The position numbers and the translations under genes were made by a program. Positions 22,601-34,263 of a stretch of 64,000 bases of DNA are shown here, piece after piece (within the stretch, counting starts at the first letter, position 1; every line of letters starts with the position of its first letter). Where the stretch lies: NCBI GenBank assembly GCA_030248295.1, contig JASANH010000183.1:310001-374000 (forward strand). The letters are read 5' to 3'. The notes under the pieces are model-generated. The model ran no database searches, was not told the DNA's origin, and saw only the letters and a program-made list of their open reading frames with translations. This DNA is from Mesodorylaimus sp. YZB2_4 (lineage: Eukaryota; Nematoda; Enoplea; Dorylaimida; Dorylaimidae).

Positions 22601-25600
22601 AGATATAATATATAAACTGTTTTCTTTGAGGATTACACGCCCTTCACATGCCGCGTGTACATTCCCAAAGAAAACAGACAGATATGGATTTCCCAAAAAG
22701 ATATATAGATTTCAAATATGATATCAAAATATGATATATGAATATGATATATGATATATATATATATAATATGAAATATGATTTCAAAATCGATATGTCA
22801 AATGATATCGATATCGATAAGATATATTGATGCTATCAACTTGTAGTCATACTTGCTGTTATCAACAGTAGTCACAACTAGCCTCAAAATAACGAACATT
22901 AAAACTGTTCCGCTAAAAACAGTCACAAAATGCATAAGATTTAAATTTGCAGCGCTGTTATAAATATTAAAAAATTAAGCAAGAACGAATACCCGTACCC
23001 ATACCCGCCGGGTACGGATGGGTACGAATATGGGTACCCAGTACCCGGCAGGGATCCGCTGTACACTGATAAACATACCCGAGACTAAAACTGAACTTAC
23101 AGAGTATCAGTTTCAGCCAACGAATTGATCCCGCCCATTTTCATGTTCATTTTTAACGCGATGTTGGTCGTGGTCATCCTGTCGTTCTTCTCTATACATT
23201 TCTTGACGTTGGCTTTGACCACACATTGAGTCATCAGTCCCAGAATGATCTCAGCAACGCGCTTCACTTCGCCTGAAACAGGAGAATGTCAGGGAAGCAA
23301 CGAAATCACATAAGCTAGCAGCCCACTGCGAATCAACGAGCCGAACGGGAACGTCAGAGGTGGCAATGAGACCATATCAGTAAGCGAATCAAAGCATCAC
23401 TCTTCGAACACAATAGGAGATAGAACTTACTATGATGGGGCGCGCTTTTTTGAGGCAATGTGACGATCACGAACTCGGCGCCCATGTTCTTTAACTCCGC
23501 CAATGCCTTCTCGATACCAGTCGTATCGCCAGGATTAACATGGCGAATGACGCTCTGATTAATCGAGCGAGGCACCTGCATTCCAAGCTCGGCGCAAGTC
23601 GTCAACAGGAATGAAAAAAATCCCCTGAAAAGCACATTGACTCATGAACTCAAAGCCAACGATAACAAGAAACAGCGGGGACAGGATATGCGAGGACTCT
23701 CACTCCCACTCTTACTTTGCATTCCCTTTTTTGAACTGAGACCACTAGAACCACAAATCCCTTAACGGATGCCCGAGCGCTACTTGTAAAATTGAAGATC
23801 CTTCTATGATAGATATATTCCGCCCTTTCAAAAACCTTTCAGCGGCAAGAAAGATTAAATTTTGAGCTAATATTTGCAAACTTTCGTTCAGAAACTACTT
23901 TCTTTCCCGCCGTGGCTGGAAGACCCTTTTTACGCGTGTGTTATCATCGACCAGACTCTCCGCCGATCTTCGAGGGCAGGCAACTTACGTGTACATATCG
24001 AAGTCCCGATCATCCAGAATCAACGCACCAATTCTTTGACATGTCGCCCCCATGTAAAATTTTTGATTTTGCATGTCCCACACGCCTTCACGTACTTCAA
24101 CGACAGGATTCTAAAAACCAGTCCACTTCTCATCCAACGGGCGTTGACCCCACACCCCCCCCCCCCAAAGTACGTCCACTTTAGCGGACCCTCCCCCGAA
24201 GCAAACATTCACTCGCAAAAAGCATTGCTCCCAGCATCGACCGATCCTCCGAAACGATGGGTGGATAATTGCAGTCTGATCAGACTGCTGCATCTGCCGA
24301 AGTGGCAACTCAAGTTTTTAAGGGCTCTTCCTGCTTGAAAATAATCCTTGGCATGCTATAAATATAAAAAATCCAGCTTTTCTCCCAAATTGGTATTTTA
24401 AGTCCCGCTGTAGTTCTCCTGTGCCCCTTTGTAGTGGTCTGATAGTGACAGCGAGGAAACAGGGCATGTTCGGATGGGCGCATGCCAAAGACGTCATCCC
24501 CATATGTTTGTACTTCATTTCTTGAAGCGGATCGGATCGGTCGATGCTGGAATTGTTTAGCATCTTCTCTGACATCCCAATGATGGAAGAACAATAGACA
24601 CATTTATTGAGCAGCATAAACACTGTCGGCATTAAAATCGCTTTATCTGACTCAGAGAAGGAGAAGCAAAAAGATCAAGAATGTTTTGAAAACCTGAAAT
24701 ATTATCGATCTGAGTCACCCGACGATGCGATTTTGGATCGTCGTTTTTACCTGATCGTAGTTTCATGACTTTTAAATACCGGTAATTTTATATCCAATAT
24801 TGACTACTGGTAATTTTGTGATTTTTCTAAGATCTCCCGCGAATTTTAAAGGTGGATGTCCACTGGGCGCCAGCGTTCCCTTCCACCATGCCCTTTCGTC
24901 CTCTTTCCACTCACCCCACACCCTCCCTCGGGTAGCCTGGACCTCCATTATGGATAGCCCCAAATTGCCTTATCAGCTGATTTAATACATTGAGACCTGT
25001 CTTACCGATTTTCCTCCGTTTTGCGCGTATCGAATCCTCGGCGGTGGCAAGATTCGACCTTCCACCTGTTTCATGTTCGTGTCCACTTTGATACCGAACT
25101 GCTTCAGCCATGGGTCGCCACCGAAATCACTTTGAGAAACCAGTTCCAAGATCTTTTGTCGCCGGTTGGTGGCATTAATAGCGGCAGCCTGAAACAAGAC
25201 TCATGCATTGTCAAGTCCTAAGACCCACATCTTCACAAATTACCTTGATCATCGTCGAGGTTTCAGCTGGAGTCAGTTTCTTGACGCGTTGATTATAAGC
25301 GAGACGGCAATGCTAAAACAGAAAACGCCTTAGACTGAGTACTCTTAGCTTTCTCATTCGCCTGCAGCAACCTTTAGCATTACCTCCATTGGCAAATAGC
25401 ACTTGCGATTTTTAGGCCCAACGTGCAACAAGTTGAGACCAGGATATCGAAGAGGTCCATATCGCTCTTTGAAATATTCAGCCACAGTCACCGTCCGTTC
25501 TGTTCCGTCCTGCTTTCTTTGCGTGAACTCGTAAGTAAGCGCGTTTTCCTCAAGAACGCAGTTGACGGTGTGCTCGTGCTCGTATTCTTGGCCATCGGCG

Positions 25601-28600
25601 CGTCGCGTCCGCGTTATAACTTTCAAACCTAAAATCGCAAAATTATACCAAAACGCCAACACTACTTTTCCAAATGATCACCTCTGATAGCTCGATTAAA
25701 CGTAGGAAACCAAAGTGCATTCGTAATATGGGTCGTCGCAGTAAGATCTTTCACTGCGAACATAGGCGGCTTATTGTAATCACGATGGCCGAAGAACGTG
25801 TTCAAAATCTCGACCATATACTCGATGACCGACTGCGGGCGATAGAATCCCGAGTGGAACACTAAACCAAGGAGCAGTGTTACCCACAGCAACCTTGAAA
25901 TACGGCGCACTTACCGTCAAAATTTACGAACGGCGTGAACGACTGTCCAACTCGAGCAGCGCCAAACAGACCTTGCCAAATCACACGTCCGCAAGTCAAC
26001 GCAGTGCCATTGCCTTCGTGAGGGATACGATAAAATGTTGACGCGAATGAGAACCAAGAACGGCAGGTGCTAAAATGTTAGCATTAGATTGAAGGTTGGT
26101 CAATGCTTCTAAAGAAGATGGGAGCGCACTGAAACTCTTCCCCGTAACAGGTTAACAGGTCCAAGACCCGGGGCACAACGAACCCTTCCCCTTAGGCCTT
26201 ACTCATCATCCAATGGGAACGATCGGCGCTGACGGAAAATAAGGTCCAGCACATGCAGTGATGTCGTGTCCTGATCAGTCGTCATCGCACCAGTCGCGTG
26301 AGCCGAGCCCACATCAACATGAATCAATCCAGCTGGCAAAATTTTAACCGAAAAATCATTCTCGCTGTCCATTTTCAGCAAGCGCACTTTCTGAGTGAAA
26401 ACGCGTCCCTGAAAAATTCAATATTCATAGACTGTGGTCGATAAGAACAACGCCAGAACTTACCACTTCAGCCGCTTCGCCTTGTCCTCCGAAGTTCAAT
26501 CGATCCAACGATATCAAAATATGGTTTCCGTCGTAAGCGAGCCCGTACGCATTCTTAAAAACGTCGCGATTATTTTTCGCACACGTCCAAAAAATCAGCC
26601 TTTTCTCGTCGCTAAAAATGCTCACAGCTAAAATAAATCAAAAGAAAACAGAACGGCAAAGAACCTAAACTCACCGACTAATTTTCATGCGCTTATGTGT
26701 GACATGGACATGGTAGTGCACAACCACCAATTTTTTGTCGAGGGAAAGTTTGAAATGATTCACCAACACATTTACTTTTTGACCACCATCTCCGAAACCA
26801 GGATGCTTGACGAGCTCTTGCTGAAATGTAAGACACACATGAAAAAGAGGACTAAAATAATCTGATATTTCCAGAAAGCCATAGTTTAATTCACTCGGGC
26901 AAAATGTAGAGTCCTGAGAATTAGTAAAAAGTTCGAGGGCTCTACGGTACAAAAACCAAGACCAGGCGATTATCGGTATCCCCTTCTTCCCCTTCTGACA
27001 AATCTCCTCAAAAGTCAGTTCTAATCATTTTTTATCAAGATCGAACAAACGCTATGCCTGGCCCAGACTTGACAGCAATTTCCCAAATACACACTTGCTC
27101 CCTCTTTTTCGCAGATGTCAGGTTTAGAAAGGCAATTCAAGTCAATTCTAGTGACTCTGCAATGTCAGTCAGCATGACAAGCCAGCACGTAGGGCCAAGG
27201 TCTAAATGCTTGAAGAGACGGCTATTCGTAATTAGCAAAGTTTTCTTCTACTTTTAATTCGAGTTCCACTTAAATTTGATCGCTAATGTCGTAAAGATAC
27301 AGCTAGAACATGCGTATGCACGCTTTTGAACCTTGCATGAGACCCAGAACCTTTTTAATATTCATTTTGTGACACCTGAGGCAGCGATAATGAGGAAAAT
27401 ATGCAAAGCAGATTCCTTCACAGCTTTTTGAGGAATGTAAGAAACCCTACTTGAAGTGATTGCCTCTTTGCTCATTCACACTGACCTGACCTGGTTTGCA
27501 TTCTGCCAATGACCTGCTGTTTCTCAGTGTAGCAGGCCATGAAGCAGGCGAATAACAATACAAGGTCAAGTCTTTTCACCTGTCCTAACATCAAAAGTCT
27601 ACTTACGATTTGTAAGCCCTTCATTTTGTCTTGCACAACAGTAGCCGGCGGGCTTCCCTTCAGGCTCCCCTCCACCGATTCTTCTGCTGGTGATTCCGAT
27701 TCCGTTCCGCGACGAGCTACGAAAATTCACGGTACTGTAGGTACATCGAGTCAACGGGATAATATGTTGACAAGTCGAAGACTTACCGGCATCTACTGGA
27801 GTCGGGTATGAGGCCAATGGCAATTGCTGCTCCGCTTGTTGTCCAGGCTCTTGCGGTTGCTGTGGCGGACGACCGGCTCTACAGCCTGAAAAGGAGACAG
27901 CTCCCTAGCACAATCGATCCTAAATCACCACTGATGGTATGTGATAAATCAGAATCGGTGAATCATACTCAGCTAGTCTTGGTCTAACGCCCAGCCGCAG
28001 GGTATCGAGGCCCGCACTTACAAACCCAAGTTGCTAAGTCGTAAACATAGCTTGCTGGGTGTAAGGGCGCCTCCATATATGCTTGGCGTCACAACCCAGT
28101 ATAACAAAAGCTTGCCCTTCGTTGAGTTGTCTTGTACGCTGTGGGGGATGGGAATCTACAATAGCTGTCGCGAAACCGCAAGTCAACATTGACCTTTTGA
28201 CTGCTTTGAGAAAGTTTTCAGTGATTAATCATGCTTTAGTTTACGCTTCACTCTTCTATCGCTAGGTTTCGGCTCTAGGCTTAAGGCTATGTGAATAAAC
28301 GATGAAAGGGTTGGTAATTTAGTGCGAGTAGGTGAGGCAGTACGCTTAAGCATTAGTGGCCGAGCTAGTAGCCTTGCCCCTACCTGAAACTTGGTACTCA
28401 CCATCGCGGCTCACGTGTCCCCTCATACAGCGATACCCTACAGAGGCGGGGTTCTTGTGCTTACATCCCCAACCGATTTCTCCACGCCGCGTTTCCAGCT
28501 ATCCCATAAGCTAGGTTCGACCAAACCAGCTTTTGCAGCGCAACCAGGACCAGACCAGGGTCGAACCAGGATCAAAATAAACCTCAGTTTTCTTGTAGCA

Positions 28601-29075
28601 AAACTTGTTCGATTGCAGTGAAGATCAACAGACAACCACAACAATTCCTAGTTTGTTATTGCCCTTTTACCAGGAGCTATTTCAGTTCATGATTTTTCTT
28701 TTTTTGCACTGCCAGTCAGTGTGAAATGATACAAGGCACGCGGTTTGGTCCTGTTTTGGTCCTGGTTCGGCCGGTTCGGTCTGGTCCGGCTCCAAAACGC
28801 TGGTCCTGGTATAGTTCGGCCAGTTTGGTGGCTCGGTCGAAGCTGTCCCCTAAACCTACCTGAGTGACTACAGTATAAGGACAATGTCACATCTGTACTG
28901 GAAAGATCTGACAGATGAGGCTAGGGAAGCACAAAGATTCTAATGTTCATAAAGTTAGGCCCACTTATGCGAGCTACGTTTGGCACGAAAAGTACTTTGG
29001 ATATTACTTTATTCCACAAACGACTGCACAAGACTCACCAGAAGGTTTCGAGCTATCGCCATCCGTCAAACTCAT
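19633..29075 (-). CDS. Argonaute protein, copy 1 (AGO clade)
   Basis: A small-RNA-guided effector, 990 codons over 19 exons that sum exactly in frame. Exons, 5' to 3': 29039-29075, 27787-27885, 27607-27716, 26675-26820, 26464-26611, 26203-26408, 25915-26069, 25682-25861, 25384-25628, 25244-25312, 25006-25188, 23989-24110, 23431-23624, 23101-23272, 21288-21384, 20775-21008, 20487-20723, 20207-20421, 19633-19756. The N-terminus is Gln/Pro-rich. PAZ is about residues 310-455 ([20 protein letters not shown]). MID/PIWI follows, with slicer residues Asp in GIDVTHPAA (about 705), Glu in QKRRRES (about 745), Asp in FRDGVAEGQ (about 790) and His in RYHVIHDD (about 895). The C-terminus is KLSMYFT. It therefore looks cleavage-competent. 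The subclass (ALG, RDE-1, ERGO-1-like) is unresolved. Two introns are enlarged relative to copy 2. Confidence 0.95.
21419..23061. mobile_element. hAT-like non-autonomous insertion in an Argonaute intron
   Basis: The intron between exons 14 and 15 is about 1.7 kb here but 65 bases in copy 2. The extra DNA begins near CAGGGTCTTGCACGGGTATG (21430) and ends CGGCAGGGATCCGCTG (23061), with inward arrays of GGGTACGGGTACCC-like repeats at both ends and CAG...CTG termini. TACACTAA (21411-21418) and TACACTGA (23062-23069) flank it, and copy 2 has a single TACACTGA at the empty site, so an 8-base target duplication is likely. Both features are typical of hAT elements. No transposase is seen. The interior is AT-rich with an ATATGATATC-type microsatellite (about 22720-22830). 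The left boundary is uncertain by about 11 bases. Confidence 0.7.
24111..25005. other. Enlarged intron of Argonaute copy 1
   Basis: The intron between exons 11 and 12 is 895 bases, against 56 in copy 2. It includes a run of 13 C at about 24160. I see no terminal repeats or coding potential, so the source of the extra sequence is unknown. Confidence 0.7.
28512..28845. mobile_element. Foldback/MITE-like inverted repeat
   Basis: Left arm sequences such as CAACCAGGACCAGACCAGGG recur inverted on the right (GGTCCTGGTTCGGCCGGTTC). The ends pair as TTCGACCAAACC and GGTGGCTCGGTCGAA. The element lies in intron 1 of Argonaute copy 1 and has no coding capacity. The arms are imperfect, so it is old. Confidence 0.55.
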
Positions 29076-30484
29076 CTCGAACTTGGGGAATGCAAATTAT
29101 AAGGGCCACTGCAGGTCTACGCGACTGATTCGACTCGAAAGAACAGCTTCGTCGTGCACATCAAAAAGTGAACAACACTTGGGTCATTTGCGATCTGACT
29201 CGCAAAGCACTTGCCACAATACTGTAGTTGCGACCACGAGAACGTTCTTTGCACTTGAGCAGGTAAGAAGGCCACCACACTGCACAAAAGTGAACTCCTG
29301 CTAGGCTTTGCAACTGACTGAGAAAACCGCCAGCTGAGGAGCGCTTGGAGTGAAAACTGTTGACAGCCGATGGCTGGCTGCATCGCGCAATTCGCGCTCC
29401 AGCTCGCCAACTTCGCTCCGCGCCACGAATCTACGGTACAGTACAGTTCGCTAGTGTACAGGATGGCAAAACCGAGCACAGTCCGCACGCACCACTTGTT
29501 TTCGGCGGACTCGCTATTTTTCTCGACTAATTTCGGTTTTGGTCGATTGTTCAGCAATCATCCAAACGACTCTCGATATGCTATAGATCAATCGAGAGAG
29601 GGTTTATTTATAGCGATGGGATCGAAGGCTTTGGTTTTAAGTCATTAAAGGTGGTAGTTTTTTGAGAAGGAAACAAAATCGGAAGGGAAGATGTGGCTAC
29701 GTAGGGGGGGGGGGGGGGGGCCCGCGAGGGGTAACAGGTTTTCAGTCCTTTGAGGTTGACTCAAAATTTTCTTTTTCTCAGCGTTGGATATTAGACCTAT
29801 GGTGTAGGTTGCCTTTTAAATACAGACTTATAGCTTATAGAATTATGACCTTCGGAAGTAAGGTCGCATTTTTATGCCATAATCGAACGAGTGCCATGAC
29901 GATTCATTGGCGTGTGTAATGCCATTACCTGCCCGGTTTTTCTTAGACAATGAATTTGCATGTACTCCTTTTTTGGGGATAAAATTACACATAGCCCAAT
30001 TGCCCGCTCTTTGACCAGGTGTTTTTGGCATGCACTTGATTAGGATTGTAGTTTAGGTTGTACAGAGTTATTTCAGTAGGACCTGCTTGCTCTAGGCCTG
30101 TGTATTAGGAGTCGGAATCATATAAAGGAGTCACCTCGTTCCTCAATCGCTTTGTTGCGGCATTAATTTTATTATCTCTATCCTATCCACACATTCAAGA
30201 ATCAAAGGATTGCTGCTTCACCAATTGGCCCGACTTGTCTCCCTTGCAACTCATGCTAACGGCACATCAAACGAGCTATCGGCTATATGTCTTAAGTTGC
30301 CGTACCACAGAACACGGACAGTTCCGACAAGTTTAGACTGATGGGGAAAGTCTCAACAAGCATCTCCATCATCGGCCCTCGTTCCATCGCCAATTTAAAA
30401 AGCATGGGTGAAGGCAACATTACACGCACATCGAAGGCTCGGCAGTAGCTTGTTGCCGGCTTTTATCAGTTAAATCAGCGGTGA

Positions 30485-30642
30485 GCCGTTTTTTGGGGGG
30501 TGCGAGTAATCCTTCTTTTCAACGGGTATGCACGCGCTGCACCAAGGTCTCAGGGAAGGTTATGTCGAAAAGGAATAAGTATGAAATCGTGCAGTTTCAA
30601 TTAAAATACGGTCAGGCTGCGAACTTTTTGAGCTCCCCTCGT
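30485..30642. mobile_element. Truncated mariner end
   Basis: The 158 bases match, in reverse orientation and with substitutions and a short deletion, the left 150-170 bases of the element at 1733-3011. They run from the transposase C-terminal codons (GGGGTGCGAGTAAT) to the terminal repeat GCGAACTTTTTGAGCTCCCC followed by TCGTA. The rest of the element is missing. Confidence 0.85.
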
Positions 30643-31674
30643 AGCTACATCATCCAGTCGAAGCAACTAGACGAGCATCATAGAATTGATGTACCCATTA
30701 CAAACGCTCGATGGCATCGATGAGTGTGAAGGGGTTTTCATGGACCCATACGTTAGGGGTGCCAGACATCGCCTAGCCATCCCTCTCCATCCTCCATCCT
30801 CCATCCCCCATCACATAGGTAAAGGAGACCGCTCGGCTCGGTCTAACTAAGGGAAAGCATCACTACCATTTCTCAATCACAGTTCTGGATCACTGCTTTT
30901 TTAATGAGGCAATCTTTCGAATTGGCCACTGATCGATTAGGCGGTCCTGGCAAATCGATCACTGAGCAATATTGATAAGGTGGCCCTATCAGCTACTGAT
31001 CGTGAGCACGATTCGCCCTGCATTCCATCATTTACATCCTGTCCAGCACGAGGATAATGAGCTGTGAAGGACTCGACTTCTGTACAAACTATGACTGATT
31101 TGCAGAATGGTGTTTCGGCGACCCGGAGGCGCCTAAACACAGCTTTGCATTAGAATGTTATGGTTGATCATAATCTGTATGGCGTGGTTCTTGGACTGAT
31201 TCATGTTTAGGCCATTGAATGTGCATGTTTTATGTGGCTGGGCGGCCATCCTGGCGTCCTGGGTAAAGACAGAGGTGGAAAGGCGCTGGACATGTGGCCA
31301 AGAAAAAAGACCTGAGAGACGAGAAGGCTGAAATTCATCAGGGAATGATAAGGAGCTTGGACGGTCGGGTGCGCTTGAGAGAAGCACTATGTGGACACCA
31401 CAGGTTAACCATCTAAGCCACTCGCTCGCAGATGGCCAACCAGGAACTGTTAGTCGCCTCAGGTAGACTTCACGAACCTGTATGGAAGACCATGAAGTTT
31501 CAGTGGTGGTGTCACAAGTGTCAAAAAAGGATATTTATCGCTCTTGCTTTAATTTTTTCAAAACAATTTTTGGTCTCGACAAAAAAATCAGAATGGGGAC
31601 TTTCATTTGCTCTGCAAATGAGGAAGATTAAAACCTTTACGGTTTAAAGTTCTTCGAATCCATTATATGTTTTA

Positions 31675-31828
31675 AACTGAGCAAATAAAGACGAAGCGCA
31701 CTGAAGAATCGATGTCAGAATATTGAAATAAAGCGTGATATTCAGATTCAGCACTCGCGTTAGGTTCGACCCACCCCGACACTGATGACAGCTAACCAGA
31801 CGGGCTAACAGTAAGTCACACACTTTGT
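31675..31828 (+). repeat. Dispersed repeat, copy A
   Basis: About 150 bases shared with 35531-35674 at high identity (for example GAAGAATCGATGTCAGAATA and GACACTGATGACAGCTAACC). It has no coding capacity and no clear terminal repeat. Confidence 0.85.
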
Positions 31829-34263
31829 TCTAACATCCGCTTCGATGGTTGAAACTTTTAATGAAAGGGGGAAGCAATTGTGACTTGAAAAAATATATGC
31901 CGTGCGGAGAGCCTCTCAGAGACGCCAGTTGATTTTCCCATTAGGTGCACAGGGTTGTTCATGGATCCGTGGGTTCGTTGATCGTCCTAGCACAGAACGC
32001 CCTGCACTCGCAACATATACACAGTATACATACAGAGTAACCCATAAAATTTTGCATGGGGGCCATAGGGGGGTCAATCAAAAACGGAATCGAATGAGCT
32101 ATTAGAAGTTGACATCGCGCAAATGGCTGGAACTTACAGTACGACTCTGAGAATTAAAGGATTATTGACCGTCTTGGAACAGCCCTACGTTTGAGAGGAT
32201 AACGGAGGGAGAGGATGATCTCAAAAACCCTCCAGGCAGCCCTCGTAGTCGAAGCCTTCCCAACTGACCAAACTCGCCCATTACACAGCGTGTCCAAATC
32301 TTCCAAGACCACGTCACCGCCGTTTGTCTCCCATCTCATGGCTGCTGTTGGTCGGGCATGGGGAGGGGTATGGGTCGAAATTGTCATCGAAACGTCTTCC
32401 CGTGCATGCACAGCAGAAACATGGTCACACCCTCAGCCTCTTAGCGCTACTGCCTCTTATAATATGGCTGGCTGAGCGGCCGTGGTGCCGCTCAAGCAGA
32501 CCAGAAACTCGAAGGAAACCTCGAGGTGAAAGGAAAATTTTCCTTTAAAGGTGTAGTCCCAGGTTCTTGGGACTGGAACTTTTCTTCGAGCTCGCAGGGA
32601 AAAATCTCTTGGAGATTGACGGATCAAAATCGCAAAGCGAAGTGACTCTATTCCAGAAGCAGTGACCTCAAAGGAAACTTCCAGTGAGCTTGAAGGAATT
32701 AGCTCAGTGGATGTTACGGTTTCAATCAAGCGACAACATGTTCGGGTGGTACGATACGTACATGCACTCACACATGCCTGACTGAAGAAGTGGCCATGCA
32801 CTGTCAAGTCTCATCGCCCAGCCGTCGCCAGCTGATCATTTTGGTTGCCAACGGCGATCACGACGTCGTTCATCTATGTCGGCTTCTTCAACAAATTTGG
32901 GCATGCCTATAGCTGAACCATGAAGCACAGCGCGAGCAGCCATATCCCACATTTTTGTGCTCGACGAGACTTGGAATGAAGTAATCCAAACTGACGTTCC
33001 TTTCACTGGCCAATTATGTTCTCGATTTTCACCCTCGTTTTCTTGTGAGCTGTACTGTGCTGAGCTCACTTATTCTGCTTAGTTTTTTGAACTTCTTCCG
33101 TAAGACGTCTTTGAATGGTGTCATATTGTACGCCATTTTCAGCATGGATAGGCAGAGTCGCCTAAAACGATCCTCGCTGGTTATCCCTCCATGATATCCC
33201 AAGACAGCTTTGTCAAAGAATGTGCGATTTGTGGGATTACCCAGGTCAGCGAGCGACATTTGAGGAATTCTGATGATGATCGCACTGACAGGCTATTTTC
33301 GATTCGACATTGCTCATGGTTTTTCGAAGGCGCCTCAACAGCAAAAACTTCACCGAAACATTGCTCACTTGCTGGCTTGAATATTGCTTAGGAAGGAACT
33401 TGCTTAGGACGCGAAGGAAAGTTTCTGGAATATCATTTTCTGTAAACCCTTTAAGCTCACTGGAAAACTTGACCCGCTGACAGGAAAGCAGTCAACGGGA
33501 TTGTTTGTGCAAAAGGGTTTATTGTGACCTCGAAGGAAACCACCCAGCCGACTGGAAAACCTCACAGGAAAACGCTTCCGGAATATGGCCTCTGGCATCA
33601 AGTTTGCACCAGCCTTCCGAGGCTGTTGATAAGGCGTGGATTGACTCCTCATCCTTCCCACCAGACAGTCATTAGTGTACTTGGAAAATGGTGGGGCTTC
33701 AACCTTTCATGGAACCATGGGCTACATAGACATGGCAAGACCAATGATGGGTCTTGAATAAGAATGACCGACAGTACAGGGTGACTTCCGATAATACATT
33801 ATCCATGATCCCGTACCCTCTGCCCAAATACACCCATAGTTGCCAACAGCTGATAATCACCAACGCAATCGTGCTGCCACACTCAACATATTCAGTCAAC
33901 CCACAAGTCGTCTCTTTTACTTTCACGCCCAAATGCCACCAAAATTCCTCATCCCACATTCTCACATTGAGAAAGGGGAGCAAATGGGCAAAAACCCTAA
34001 TCCAGTCGATAAGGCGGGCTAAACGTCACGCACAAAAGGCCCAAAATACTAGCAGCCCACAAAACAGGTGTCAACAAAAAGTGGCAGTCGCCCCAATTTT
34101 CAAATCTCCCCCTCCAACCAAACTTAAACAAAATCGTCCCCACTTTCTTCTCCCTTAACCAAAAAAAGCTCCCAAATAACAATGCAACGAGCATGAAAAA
34201 TATACAACCAAAATGCAAATTCTCCGCCTTCAAAAACCCCGCCTTATCCCTCGGTGCACTCCT

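Larger units (their letters stand above)
29076..34263. other. Spacer between the Argonaute copies
   Basis: The left 250 bases resemble the 5' flank of copy 2 (40274-40480), so the promoter region was duplicated too. A run of 14 G lies at about 29706-29719. Mobile remnants are listed separately. A pair of minus-strand frames at 32836-33259 has protein-like composition but no start, splice sites or recognisable motif. The region 32500-33650 carries scattered GGAAAC/TCCTT-rich short repeats. The right end (33860-34263) is the duplicated 3' flank. Confidence 0.5.

Noticed and set aside
29117-29557. 146-codon frame upstream of Argonaute copy 1
   Set aside because: It has no motif, the frame is not kept in the related flank of copy 2, and it overlaps the likely promoter.
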